Shown one piece after another: positions 12,003 to 20,693 of a DNA stretch of 64,000 bases. The notes under the pieces were generated by a model that worked only from the letters and a program-made list of their open reading frames with translations, was not told the DNA's origin and did no database searches. A program made the position numbers and the translations under genes. The first letter of the stretch is position 1. Each line of letters begins with the position of its first letter. The stretch covers positions 29,641,112 through 29,705,111 of the forward strand of contig OZ022345.1 of NCBI GenBank assembly GCA_963989245.1. The letters run 5' to 3'. This DNA comes from Nansenia antarctica. Lineage: Eukaryota; Chordata; Actinopteri; Argentiniformes; Microstomatidae.

Positions 12003-12195
12003 ACAGGCCTGGCAGGTGGACAGGTGGACTAGCAGGTAGACTGGCAGGTGGACAGGTGGACTAGCAGGTAGACTGACAGGTGGACAGGTGGACTGACAGG
12101 TAGACTGACAGGTGGACAGACAGGTGGACAGACCGGTAGACAGGTGGACTGACAGGTGGACAGGTAGACAGGTGGACTGACAGGTAGACAGGTAA
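12003..12195. repeat. Minisatellite caggtggacaggtggact
   Basis: Tandem 8-10 bp subunits (caggtggact, agcaggtaga, gacaggtaga) in irregular order. It is followed by a unique 50-bp block and a G run at 12270-12287. Confidence 0.85.
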
Positions 12196-12299
12196 AGGTC
12201 CAGTCTGTTCATCTCTCCTCTCCTGGACGGCGGAGGACAGCAGCCAGCTGGGGGATCTGTCTGTCCGAGGGGGGGGGGGGGGGGGGAGCTGGGCCACAT

Positions 12300-12710
12300 G
12301 GTGGGGAAGAGGGGGGTGAAGAGGGGGGTGGACATGGGGGGGAAGAGGAGGGTGTGGGAGAGGAAGAGGAGGGTGGAGGGGAGGAAGAGGAGGGTGTGGG
12401 AGAGGAAGAGGAGGGTGGAGGGGAGGAAGAGGAGGGTGGGGTGGTGGAAGAGGATGGCCTTCAGAGCTTGGCAGACATGGGGAGGAAGAGGAGGGTGGGG
12501 GTGGAAGAGGAGGGTGTGTGTTCAGAGCTTGGCGGACATGGGGAGGAAGAGGAGGGTGTTCAGAGCTTGGCGGACATGGGGAGGAAGAGAGGGTGTTCAG
12601 AGCTTGGCGGACATGGGGAGGAAGAGGAGGGTGTTCAGAGCTTGGCAGACATGGGGAGGAAGAGGAGGGTGTTCAGAGCTTGGCAGACATGGGGAGGAAG
12701 AGGAGGGTGT
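12300..12710 (-). repeat. 38-bp minisatellite derived from the end of the fgf2 coding sequence
   Basis: Read on the minus strand, each unit contains CTCTTCCTCCCCATGTCTGC, then CAAGCTCTGAA. These are the last codons of fgf2 (LFLPMSAKL) with the stop codon. Clear copies begin near 12464, 12521, 12560, 12596, 12634 and 12673 and lead into the true exon end at 12711. Further left (12300-12460) the array decays to gaggaagaggagggtggag units. The array would be transcribed in the fgf2 3' UTR. Confidence 0.9.
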
Positions 12711-12896
12711 TCAGAGCTTGGCAGACATGGGGAGGAAGAGGATGGCCTTCTGGCCCGGGCTGGTCTTGGCCCCAGACTTGTGCTGGCCGGTCCTCTTCAT
12801 GGCCAGGTACATGTCAGGGTACTTCCTGCTGCGGTACGTGTTGTAGTTGTTACTCTCCAGACGCTCCAGGAAATAACACTCATCTGTCGCTCGCCT
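12711..12896 (-). CDS. fgf2: fgf2 exon 3, terminal coding exon
   Basis: On the minus strand the acceptor is CCTCCTCAG at 12897-12905. The exon encodes 61 residues and a TGA stop, the same length as the last coding exon of human FGF2. Readable blocks are ERLESNNYNTYRSRKY, a canonical heparin/receptor-contact region of the FGF core, then LAMKRTGQHKSGAKTSPGQK and ILFLPMSAKL. The basic KRTGQ..K..AKT..GQK stretch corresponds to the heparin-binding loop of FGF2. The product is a secreted (leaderless in mammals) growth factor acting through FGF receptors. The exon is joined in phase 0 to exon 2. Its final codons have seeded the adjacent minisatellite. Confidence 0.95.
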   Translation of the reverse strand, partial: RRATDECYFLERLESNNYNTYRSRKYPDMYLAMKRTGQHKSGAKTSPGQKAILFLPMSAKL

Positions 12897-13245
12897 CTGA
12901 GGAGGGAGGGAGGGAGATGGTGAGGAAGGACAGAGGAGGGAGGGATGGAGGAGGGAGGGAGGGAGAGAGGGAGATGGAGAGGTAGAGGAAGGAATGAGGG
13001 AGATGGGGAGGGAGGGAGAGGAGGGAGGGGGGGAGGGAGGGAGAGAGAGAGAGAGAAAACAATAAACATGAGTATCAAAGTCATGGTTGAACCACAGTAC
13101 TGATGTTGTCCACCTCAGCCAAACCCCTATCCCCTTAACCCCTCACCCCTTAACCCCTGAACCCCTAAATCCCACCCCCCCTCCCTATAATCCCTATGGA
13201 ATGTCTGTTCCACTTAGAGTGACATTCCATCAAAACAAGCTAACC
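12897..13245. repeat. GGGA-rich tract and intron 2 spacer
   Basis: Purine-rich gggagggagg tandem DNA at 12900-13060 abuts the exon 3 acceptor. Plain sequence with a few cccttaacccct units follows. Confidence 0.8.
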
Positions 13246-13545
13246 CTGTTTGGCTAGCTCTAACCCTGTCAGCTAACCCTGTTTGAATAGCTCTAACCCT
13301 GTCAGCTAACCCTGTTTGAATAGCTCTAACCCTGTTTCAGTGTGTTTCCTTGTCGTGTCCTTCCTGGGGCGATGTTTGTTAGGCTGAGAGGGGAGGGAGG
13401 GGAGGTTGTTAGGCTGAGGGGGGAGGGGGGGGGTTGTTAGGCTAAGGAGGGAGGGGGGGGGGGTTGTTAGGCTGAGGGGGGAGGGGGGGAGGTTGCTAGG
13501 CTGAGGGGGGAGGAGGTTGCTAGGCTGACATTTTATTGATGTTGA
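13246..13545. repeat. Two minisatellites in fgf2 intron 2
   Basis: A 33-bp unit (tagctctaaccctgtcagct) is repeated about three times at 13255-13340. A ggttgttaggctgagggggg unit of about 30 bp is repeated five times at 13373-13530. Confidence 0.8.
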
Positions 13546-13817
13546 TTCACGTCGTAAAAACACCTCAGGCCTCAATACCTCCATTGTTCCAGAGGGGCCC
13601 CGGCAGACAGACAGGATTCTGGGTAATCTGCCTCTAATGGAGACGTTTAGCAGGTCAGCCTCAGGGGGAACTGAGGGACCAGCGCAGCTCCGCACAGAAC
13701 CAACATGAATAAACTCCTCAGTCAATCTGTGCTTAATGTGGAAACATGTTCATTCATTTCGAGTGGAAAGCATATTATGAGCTACAGCATATGACTGACA
13801 CCAGAGTCCAGTTCCTG

Positions 13818-13895
<78 letters not shown>
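13818..13895. repeat. Compound (CA)n(TA)n microsatellite
   Basis: About 13 CA units are followed directly by about 25 TA units. Confidence 0.95.
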
Positions 13896-13898
<3 letters not shown>

Positions 13899-14097
13899 AC
13901 GGTACATGTGGGAAAACTAGGGTTAGGGTTAGGTGCTAGGGTGCTACGGTTAAGGTTAGGGTTAGGGTTAGGGGTAGGGTTAGGATTAGGGTTATGGGTA
14001 GGGTTAGACAAGCCAGCATGTACCAAGTCAACGTAGCACCTAACCCTAACCCTAGTTTTCCCACATGTACCGTATTCCCACATGTACCGTAACATAT
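13896..14097. repeat. Inverted repeat with telomere-like TTAGGG arms
   Basis: The left arm gttacggtacatgtgggaaa (13896 on) leads into actagggttagggttaggtg. It is mirrored by the right arm ending in ctagttttcccacatgtacc at 14050-14073, and the outer part is duplicated (tgtaccgtattcccacatgt). The loop holds degenerate TTAGGG repeats. Together they can form a stem of about 50 bp with a telomere-like loop. It may be a MITE nested in the TA repeat. Confidence 0.8.
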
Positions 14098-14107
14098 ATA
14101 CATATAC

Positions 14108-14240
14108 ACAGACAGGCAAGCAGGCAGGTAGGTAGGCAGACAGACAGGCAGGCAGAGAGACAGACAGACAGAAAGGCAGGCAGACAGACAGAAAGGCAGA
14201 GAGACAGACAGACAGAAAGGCAGGCAGGCAGACAGACAGG
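14108..14240. repeat. (CAGA/CAGG)n microsatellite
   Basis: Irregular gacaggcaggcagacagaca tetranucleotides. Confidence 0.9.
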
Positions 14241-15032
14241 TTAGAGGAATCAGTTGGTTTTTACTTTATTATAACATGTCTTAGTTTTGATGATTTCTAA
14301 TAAGAATAAGATTAGAATTTAATTTGCTATGCCACACTTAACTGCCAAACCTCAGACTGCACAGATACACTGTACTGATCATACCATAATGTATTATATC
14401 TAATACTATCATGTATTATATCTGATAATACTATCATGTATTATATCTGATAATACTATCATGTATTTTATACAACAGTTAGTTCCGACCAAGTAATTTG
14501 ATTGGACAAGAGGCATTCCATGAGTTACGATATATAGTATAACAGCACTGGGACTTTTAACTATATGTATCACTCCGCCGCACAGATGTTCTACTAAATG
14601 ACAGTTAGACTACATGTTTGTGTTCAGGTTACTAGGCAACAGTCCATTTGAAGTTCAGTTGCGGAACTATTTTTTGTTTATTTTTATGATTAAATAAACA
14701 AACAAATCATAATCTGTTGTCGCTTATTACTGTTAACTAATACATCGCGCTGTAGAATTGTTGTATAAAAGCAATATCACACTCGAGGTTGTGCTGTTAT
14801 ACTGAATATCAGTAGCCCAATTATCGGATGGCTCCTATAGAGATTGATATAGGAGCCTATATCCTAAAATGATCCTATAAGATTATCCTGTGGTGTGAGG
14901 TGTGTTAAGAGTCAATCTCTCCCGACAATCTGCTCTCAAAATTGTCGGGGCCGACAATCGTAAATGTCAAACGTGTTCAATACTTACGACCAAAAATCCT
15001 TATGTGTGTGGGCAACTCCCGACAACTTCCGA
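14241..15032. other. fgf2 intron 2, no gene seen
   Basis: AT-rich. It has three copies of a short unit around 14396-14465 (tatatctgataatactatcatg). A small inverted motif (cccgacaatc / gattgtcggg type) lies near 14925-14960. Confidence 0.5.
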
Positions 15033-15127
15033 GCAGGGTTACCAAATGGGCTCGTTTTTTTGGGTGGAATTTGCGGTTTTAGGCTGTGGTTAGGGTGGAA
15101 AATGTCAATCCCATCTGGCAACCCTGC
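15033..15127. mobile_element. Small MITE with imperfect TIRs
   Basis: The left end gcagggttaccaaatggg and the right end cccatctggcaaccctgc are inverted partners, with two mismatches, 95 bp apart overall. GCAGGGTTGCCA-type termini are common in vertebrate nonautonomous elements. No target duplication was defined. Confidence 0.55.
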
Positions 15128-15720
15128 TCGCGAGTCCGACTGTGACGTGGATGGAATGTAGCCAATCAAGAAGCGAACTGACTTCTTCTTTTTGTTCTTC
15201 GGCACTTTATTTGCCCTGTTGCACATGGTTGCCTCTACAGGTCAGTCAGGGTACTACGTTAGATAATAATAATAATAATAACTTTTTTTGTATAGCGCTT
15301 TTCCTGCAAACGTTGCAGCTCAAAGTGCTTTAATCATTATAGAATCGTAATTTAATTATTTTGTAATTTAAAGGCAATATTAAAAGGATGGGTTCACGCG
15401 AGATTTCTGGCGTGGGGAACGAGACTCTCTAGTCTAGAGAGTTTGGAGTCTGTCGTAACGATAATCTTTATGTCTGCATTGTAGGTCAGCACAGGTGTTC
15501 TTAATCAGACTGATTGGGAGGCGCATTGATACTGGAAATGCAATCTGAATTGAAGGTTGTTGGGGTATTTACCACTGTTGCTAGCCAGTTTCAGCTAGTA
15601 GTTTATCACTGTTGCTAGCCAGTTTTAGCTAGTTTAGTTCCTACATAAACTGTGAAGGACACAGGTTGAAGTACACCATTAGCTGTTGAGATCACTTGAG
15701 CCTTGTGAGAGGGAGGGCAG
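15128..15720. other. fgf2 intron 2 spacer with a LINE-tail-like motif
   Basis: An AAT microsatellite (15265-15281) followed by actttttttgtatagcgctt resembles the tail region of fish retroposons. A gttgctagccagtttcagct unit occurs twice near 15576-15625. Nothing else is recognised. Confidence 0.4.
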
Positions 15721-15723
15721 TTA

Positions 15724-16170
15724 AGCCCAATTTATACTTCTGCGTCGACTTTACGCGCGGCTACGCCATAGCCTACGCAAGGGCTCTCCCAATTTATAGT
15801 TCTGCGTTGGTCAGTCTGCGTCGCGTTGGTCGGTGTACTCATAGCGGCATAATAGCGATTTGTTTTGTTATGCTTGTTGTAATGAAAATGTCTATAATGC
15901 ATTGAAATGACATTAAACTAAGATAATAAGATGGTTATCATAATTTTTCAAATCTTTATTAATAAGTAATTACAGAAATGGTCAATTACATTTCTGTCAT
16001 GGCTTCCGCATTTTGGCCTACGAGAGAGTCGGAATCATGTCGGAATCATGTGCTACCAAGCGGACCAATCACAGTGCTTACGGTCTGCGTAGGTGTGCTG
16101 CGTAGTTACATTTTTGGAGAGGTGCGCGTGAGCCTACGGCGTAGATTTTAGCAGAAGTATAAATTGGGCT
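15724..16170. mobile_element. Harbinger-type MITE, 447 bp
   Basis: The left terminus agcccaatttatacttctgc and the right terminus gcagaagtataaattgggct are perfect inverted repeats of at least 20 bp. The element is flanked on both sides by TTA (15721-15723 and 16171-16173), the 3-bp duplication typical of PIF/Harbinger. The interior has no transposase. It lies in intron 2 of fgf2. Confidence 0.88.
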
Positions 16171-16219
16171 TTAGCTCACATAGTTGGCCGCTCGCTTAGC
16201 ATGGAGGAGGTAGTGGGAT

Positions 16220-16220
<1 letters not shown>

Positions 16221-16251
<31 letters not shown>

Positions 16252-16632
16252 TAAGCCAGTGTTAGATCAGACAGGATATGAGCCTCAGGTGACAGACAGC
16301 TGCACCGTTTGACTTAAAGTGTCCTGAATGATCTAATGCTGGCTTCATGTGTGTGTGTGTGTGTGTGTGTGTCCTCCAGTGATGGAGCCTTCTCATTACC
16401 CCCACTAAACCACATCAGACAGACCTCTTCCTCTCTCCCTCCCTCCCTCTCATCATCCCTCCCTCCCTTCCTCTCTTCCTCCCTCTCATCATCCCTCCCT
16501 CCCTCCTCTCCCTCCCCCCCTCCCTCCCTCCCTCCCCCCCTCCCTCCCTCCCTTCTTCCTCTCCCCCCCCTCCCTCCCTCCCTTCTCCCCCCCCCCCCCC
16601 TCCCTTCTCCCCCTCCCCCCCCTCCCTCCCCC
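16221..16632. repeat. CA, GT and CCCT tracts next to fgf2 exon 2
   Basis: A CA repeat (16221-16249), a GT repeat (16349-16372) and a 215-bp homopyrimidine CCCTCCCT tract (16418-16632). On the fgf2 coding strand the last is a G-rich array that begins about 10 bp after the exon 2 donor. Confidence 0.9.
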
Positions 16633-16642
16633 TGTCACTCAC

Positions 16643-16746
16643 CGCTCCAAACAGTCGTCCGTCTCTGTTCATGGCCAGGTAGCGGTTAGCCGACACGCCT
16701 TTGATCACCACCTCCCCCAGCGCCGTGGCCTGCAGCTGCAGCTTTA
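16643..16746 (-). CDS. fgf2: fgf2 exon 2
   Basis: The exon is 104 bp, exactly the size of human FGF2 exon 2. The acceptor reads CTAG|TAAAG and the donor GCG|GTGAGT on the minus strand. Joined to the A left over from exon 1 it encodes IKLQLQATALGEVVIKGVSA, then NRYLAMNRDGRLFGA. These are the second FGF beta-trefoil repeat, including the KGV..NRYLAM motif shared by FGF family members. Entry phase 1 and exit phase 0 agree with exons 1 and 3. Confidence 0.95.
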
Positions 16747-16749
16747 CTA

Positions 16750-17035
16750 GGAGGGGTCAGAGGTCAGTGTCAGAGTCAGGGTTCAGGGTCAGGGGTTAGG
16801 GTCAGGGTTAGGGTCAGGGGTTAGGGTCAGGGGTTAGGGTCAGGGTCAGGGGTTAGGGTTAGAGGGTCAGAGGTCAGGGTTAGGGTCAGGGGTTAGGGTC
16901 AGGGGTTAGGGTTAGAGGGTCAGAGGTCAGGGGTTAGGGTCAGGGTTAGCGGACAAGGGTCAGGGTTAGAGGGTCAGAGGTTAGGGTTCAGGGTCAGGGT
17001 TGGAGTCAGGGTCAGGGACAGAGACGGTGGGTAGG
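16750..17035. repeat. Telomere-like (gggtca/gggtta)n array
   Basis: Irregular GGGTTAGGGTCAGG units lie immediately upstream (in gene order) of the exon 2 acceptor. They are degenerate rather than true telomere repeats. Confidence 0.85.
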
Positions 17036-17164
17036 GTTAGTAGCAGCAACAACATGTACACTTCCCAAAGAAACATATTTATGTGTTTATGAAACATATT
17101 TACAACGCCATGTTGTTGTAAGCAGTCGCCCCGCAGTCCTGCCAACACATCTCCTCAGATACCC

Positions 17165-17367
17165 GATGCTAACCAGCTAACAATGCTAACCAGCTCATGA
17201 TGCTAACCAGCTAAAAATGCTAACCAGCTAACAATGCTAACCAGCTAACGATGCTGACCAGCTAACAATGCTAACCAGCTAACGATGCTAACCAGCTAAC
17301 GATGCTGACCAGCTAACGATGCTAACCAGCTAACAATGCTAACCAGCTAACGATGCTAACCAGCTAC
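17165..17367. repeat. 17-bp minisatellite
   Basis: About 12 tandem copies of gctaaccagctaacgat with a/c and c/a variants. Confidence 0.9.
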
Positions 17368-17450
17368 GCTATCGAACAGCTGTGTGGGCGAGGAGGGGGT
17401 GGGGGTTTGAACTTGAGGACTAAGTTTTACATCTCAACTGGTGGTGTGTT

Positions 17451-17636
17451 TAAGACAGGCAGACAGACAGACAGACAGGCAGACAGACAGGCAGGCAGGC
17501 AGACAGACAGACTGACAGGCAGGCCGGCAGACAGGCAGGCCGGCAGACAGACAGACAGGCAGACAGACAGACAGACAGACAGACAGACAGGCAGACAGAC
17601 AGACAGGCAGACAGACAGGCAGACAGACAGACAGAT
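17451..17636. repeat. (CAGA)n/(CAGG)n microsatellite
   Basis: About 46 tetranucleotide units with interspersed gcaggccggcag. Confidence 0.95.
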
Positions 17637-17674
17637 GCATGGAAGCAGATTAAATATTTGAAGAATGACTGGTA

Positions 17675-19814
17675 CAGTTAGGTCCATATATATTTGGACA
17701 CAGACAGATTTTTTTGTTATTTGAGCTGTTTACCAAAACATCTTCAAGTTACAGTTATATAATGAATATGGGCTTAAAGTGCAGACTCTCAGCTTTAAGG
17801 TAAGGTACCGTAATCCAAATTTAAGGAAGGGTTTAGGAATTACAGCTCTTTAATATGTAGCTCCCTCTTTTTCAAGGGACCAAAAGTAATTGGACAATTG
17901 ACTCAAAAGCTGTTTCATGGGCCAGTGTAGGCTATTCCTTCATTATGTGTTTATCAATTAAGCAGGTAAAAGGTCTGAGTTGATTCCAAGTGTGGCATTT
18001 GCATTTGGAAGCTGTTGCTGTATAGTACGAACAACATGCAGTCAACAGAGCTCTCAATGCAAGTGAAACAGGCCATCCTTACGCTGCAAAAACAAACAAA
18101 AAATCCATCAGAGAGATAGCGGGAACATTAATAGTGGCCAAATTAACTGTTTGGTACATTCTGGGGAAAAAAGAACGCACTGGTGAGCTCGGCACCACAA
18201 AAACATCTGGACATCCATGGAAGACAAGAGTGGTGGATGATCACAGGATCCTTTACATGGTAAAGAAAAACCCCTTCACAACAACCAGCCAAGTGAAGAA
18301 CATACGCTTGTAATTTAAAAGAACAACGCTTTCTAGGCATGACCATCTCCCGGGACCTAAAGTGGGAGCAGAACACCGAGGTCCTCACAAAGAAGGCCCA
18401 GAAGAGGATGTTCTTCCTCCGGCAGCTGAGGAAACTCAGGCTGCCGAGGTCCATGATGGTCCAGTTCTACACGGCCATCATAGAATCCATCCTCACCCAC
18501 TCCATCATCACCTGGTTCCCTGCTGCAACGACCAAGGACAAGGCCAAGTTGCAGCGGGTGCGACGTTCAGCAGAGAGGGTGATCGGCTGTCCCTTGCCCT
18601 CCCTCAACTCCCTGCATGACACCAGGGCTCTGAGGAGGGCAAGGAAGATCATGGCTGACCCCTTCCACCCCGGCCACGGCCTCCTCACCCTGCTTCCCTC
18701 TGGAAGAAGGTTGCGGCTGCCTAAGGCACTTAAGGCCCGCCACAGGCTCAGCTTCTACCCCTCAGCCGCCAGGCTGTTAAATGACTCTGGCTTCCCCCCC
18801 CCCCCCCCGCCCCCAAGTCTGCCCAGGACTGAACTGGACTCACTGTAAAAAACTCTGCACTGCACTTTACTTTATACCGCACTATCCAATGCACTGTTGT
18901 CTGTCCTGTGTTGTTGTTGTGTTGTCCTGTTTTTTGATATGTGAAAAAAGTATAAACGCACTTGCTGTGGTGACGAAGCAAATTCCTATATGTGTAATGC
19001 ATAGTGGCAATAAACGTTATCTCTCAATCTCAATCTCAATCTCAATCTCAATCTCAATCTCAATCTGTAAAAAGACGTGGAGGTAGTGTGATGACATGGA
19101 CATACATGCCTGGCTTCCAATGGCACTGGGTCATTAGTGTTTATTGATGATGTGACAGAAGACAGAAGCAGACGGATGAATTCTGAAGTGTTTAGGGATA
19201 TTCTGTCTGCTCAGATTCAGACAAATTCAGCAAAGTTGATTGGATGGTGCTTCACAGTACAGATGGACAATGACCCAAAGCATACTGCGTAAGCAACCCA
19301 GGAGTTTTTTAAGACAAAGAAGTGGAATATTCTGCAATGGCCAGAGTCAATCACCTGATCTCAACCCGATCAAGCATGCATTTCACTTGCTGAAGACAAA
19401 ACTAAAGGCAGAAAGACCCACGAACAAACAACAACTGAAGACTGCTGCAGTAAAGGCCTGGCAAAGCATCACAAAGGAGGAAACCCAGCATTTGGTGATG
19501 TCCATGTGTTCCAGACTTCAGGCAGTCTTTGCCTGCAAAGGATTCTCGACAAAGTATTACAAATGAACATTTTATTTATGATTATGTTAATTTGTCCAAA
19601 TACTTTTGAGCTCCTGAAAATAGGGGACTGTGTATAAAAATGGTTGCAATTCCTAAACGTTTCATACAATATTTTTGTTCAACCCCTTGAATTAAAGCTG
19701 AAAGTCTGCACTTCAATTACATCTCGATTGTTTCATTTTAAATCCATTGTGGTGGCATACAGAGCCAAAATTATGGAAATTGTGTCACTGTCCAAATACT
19801 TCCGGACCTAACTG
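17675..19814 (+). mobile_element. Tc1/mariner transposon split by a LINE
   Basis: The ends cagttaggtccatatatatt and, inverted, cagttaggtccggaagtatt are flanked by TA on both sides (17673-17674, 19815-19816), the Tc1/mariner target duplication. A LINE fragment occupies about 18306-19066. The transposase is broken. Its N-terminal start at 18036 is lost to an early stop within about 30 codons. The C-terminal part after the LINE (19240-19566) retains the DDE-domain motif SPDLNPIKHAF, with K replacing the usual E after the proline-isoleucine. Confidence 0.9.
18306..19067 (+). mobile_element. 5'-truncated LINE, end of ORF2 and 3' tail, inside the Tc1 element
   Basis: The open frame to 18847 encodes the C-terminal end of a non-LTR reverse transcriptase: KAQKRMFFLRQLRKLRLP, then ESILTHSIITWF and IGCPLPSL..LHDTRALRRARKI. 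The 3' UTR ends in a (TCTCAA)n tail at 19020-19066. Its clade was not resolved. It lies in fgf2 intron 1, antisense to the gene. Confidence 0.85.
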
Positions 19815-19816
19815 TA

Positions 19817-20599
19817 ATACTGACAGGTTAGGGTTAGGGTTAGGTAAGTGTTTAAGCTGACAGGTTAGGGTTAGGTAAGTGTTTAAGCTGTGGAACTCAG
19901 GTCCTAAACAATGAAGACATGATTTCACAGTTCATATTCTGGGGAGAGAACAGTGGTAATGGTTCCTGCTGCGCCGGTGACAGAACATTCCAGAAACACC
20001 GTCTTAAAACTAAAGCAGCATTCCAGACATAGTCTGACTGACAAGCCTGTGATCCTGAGCCAGCTAGACCCCAGTTGACGCCAAACCTACATGAGACAAG
20101 GATACCAGAGGGAGGGAGGGGGGGAGGGAGGGAGGGAGGGATGGAGGGGGGGAGGGAGGGAGGTAGAGAGAGGGGGAGGGAGGGAGGTAGAGAGAGAGGG
20201 AGGGAGGGAGGTAGAGAGAGGGGGAGGGAGGGAGGTAGAGAGAGAGGGAGGGAGGTAGAGAGAGGGGGAGGGAGGTAGAGAGAGGGGGAGGGAGGGAGGG
20301 GAGGTAGAGAGAGGGTGAGGGGAGGTAGAGAGGGGGAGGGAGAGAGAGGGGGAGTTCACGTCTTTGTCAGACATCTGCCTGCACTTACTCCATGGTTGAA
20401 TAATTGTCACCCTGGTTAATCAAAGGTCCTTTCCTTCCTCCCTCCCTTCCACCCCTCCTTCCCTCCCCTACTCCCCCCCCCCTCCCTCCCTCCCTGATTT
20501 ACATGAAGGCCTTGTTGCATGACTAACATCCATGATCTCATCATACTTTCTCTCCTTCTCTCTTTCTCTCCTTCTCTCTTTCTCTCCTTCTCTCCGTCT
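19817..20599. repeat. fgf2 intron 1 spacer with GGGA and CTCT tracts
   Basis: A gggttaggtaagtgtttaagctg unit occurs twice (19826-19890). GGGAGG/TAGAGAGAG arrays lie at 20108-20356, CCCTCC at 20433-20494 and tctctcctt at 20548-20597. No gene is seen. Confidence 0.8.
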
Positions 20600-20693
20600 C
20601 TCCAAGACTTCTCTATCACAGTGGAGAACTCTACTGTAACCTCCTCCCTGACATCCTCGACAACCGACTATCCTGTGTGGAGAACATCTCAGT
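20600..20693 (+). mobile_element. L2-type LINE fragment, left part (interrupted)
   Basis: It encodes DFSITVENSTVTSS and, in a second frame, DILDNRLSCVENIS, blocks of the fish L2/Maui reverse transcriptase C-terminal region. The next block of the same protein resumes at 23498, so a single L2 copy was split by the minus-strand LINE. Confidence 0.7.

Noticed and set aside
13920..17035. Interstitial true telomere
   Set aside because: TTAGGG-like units are short and degenerate (gggtca, ggggtta), unlike a fused telomere.
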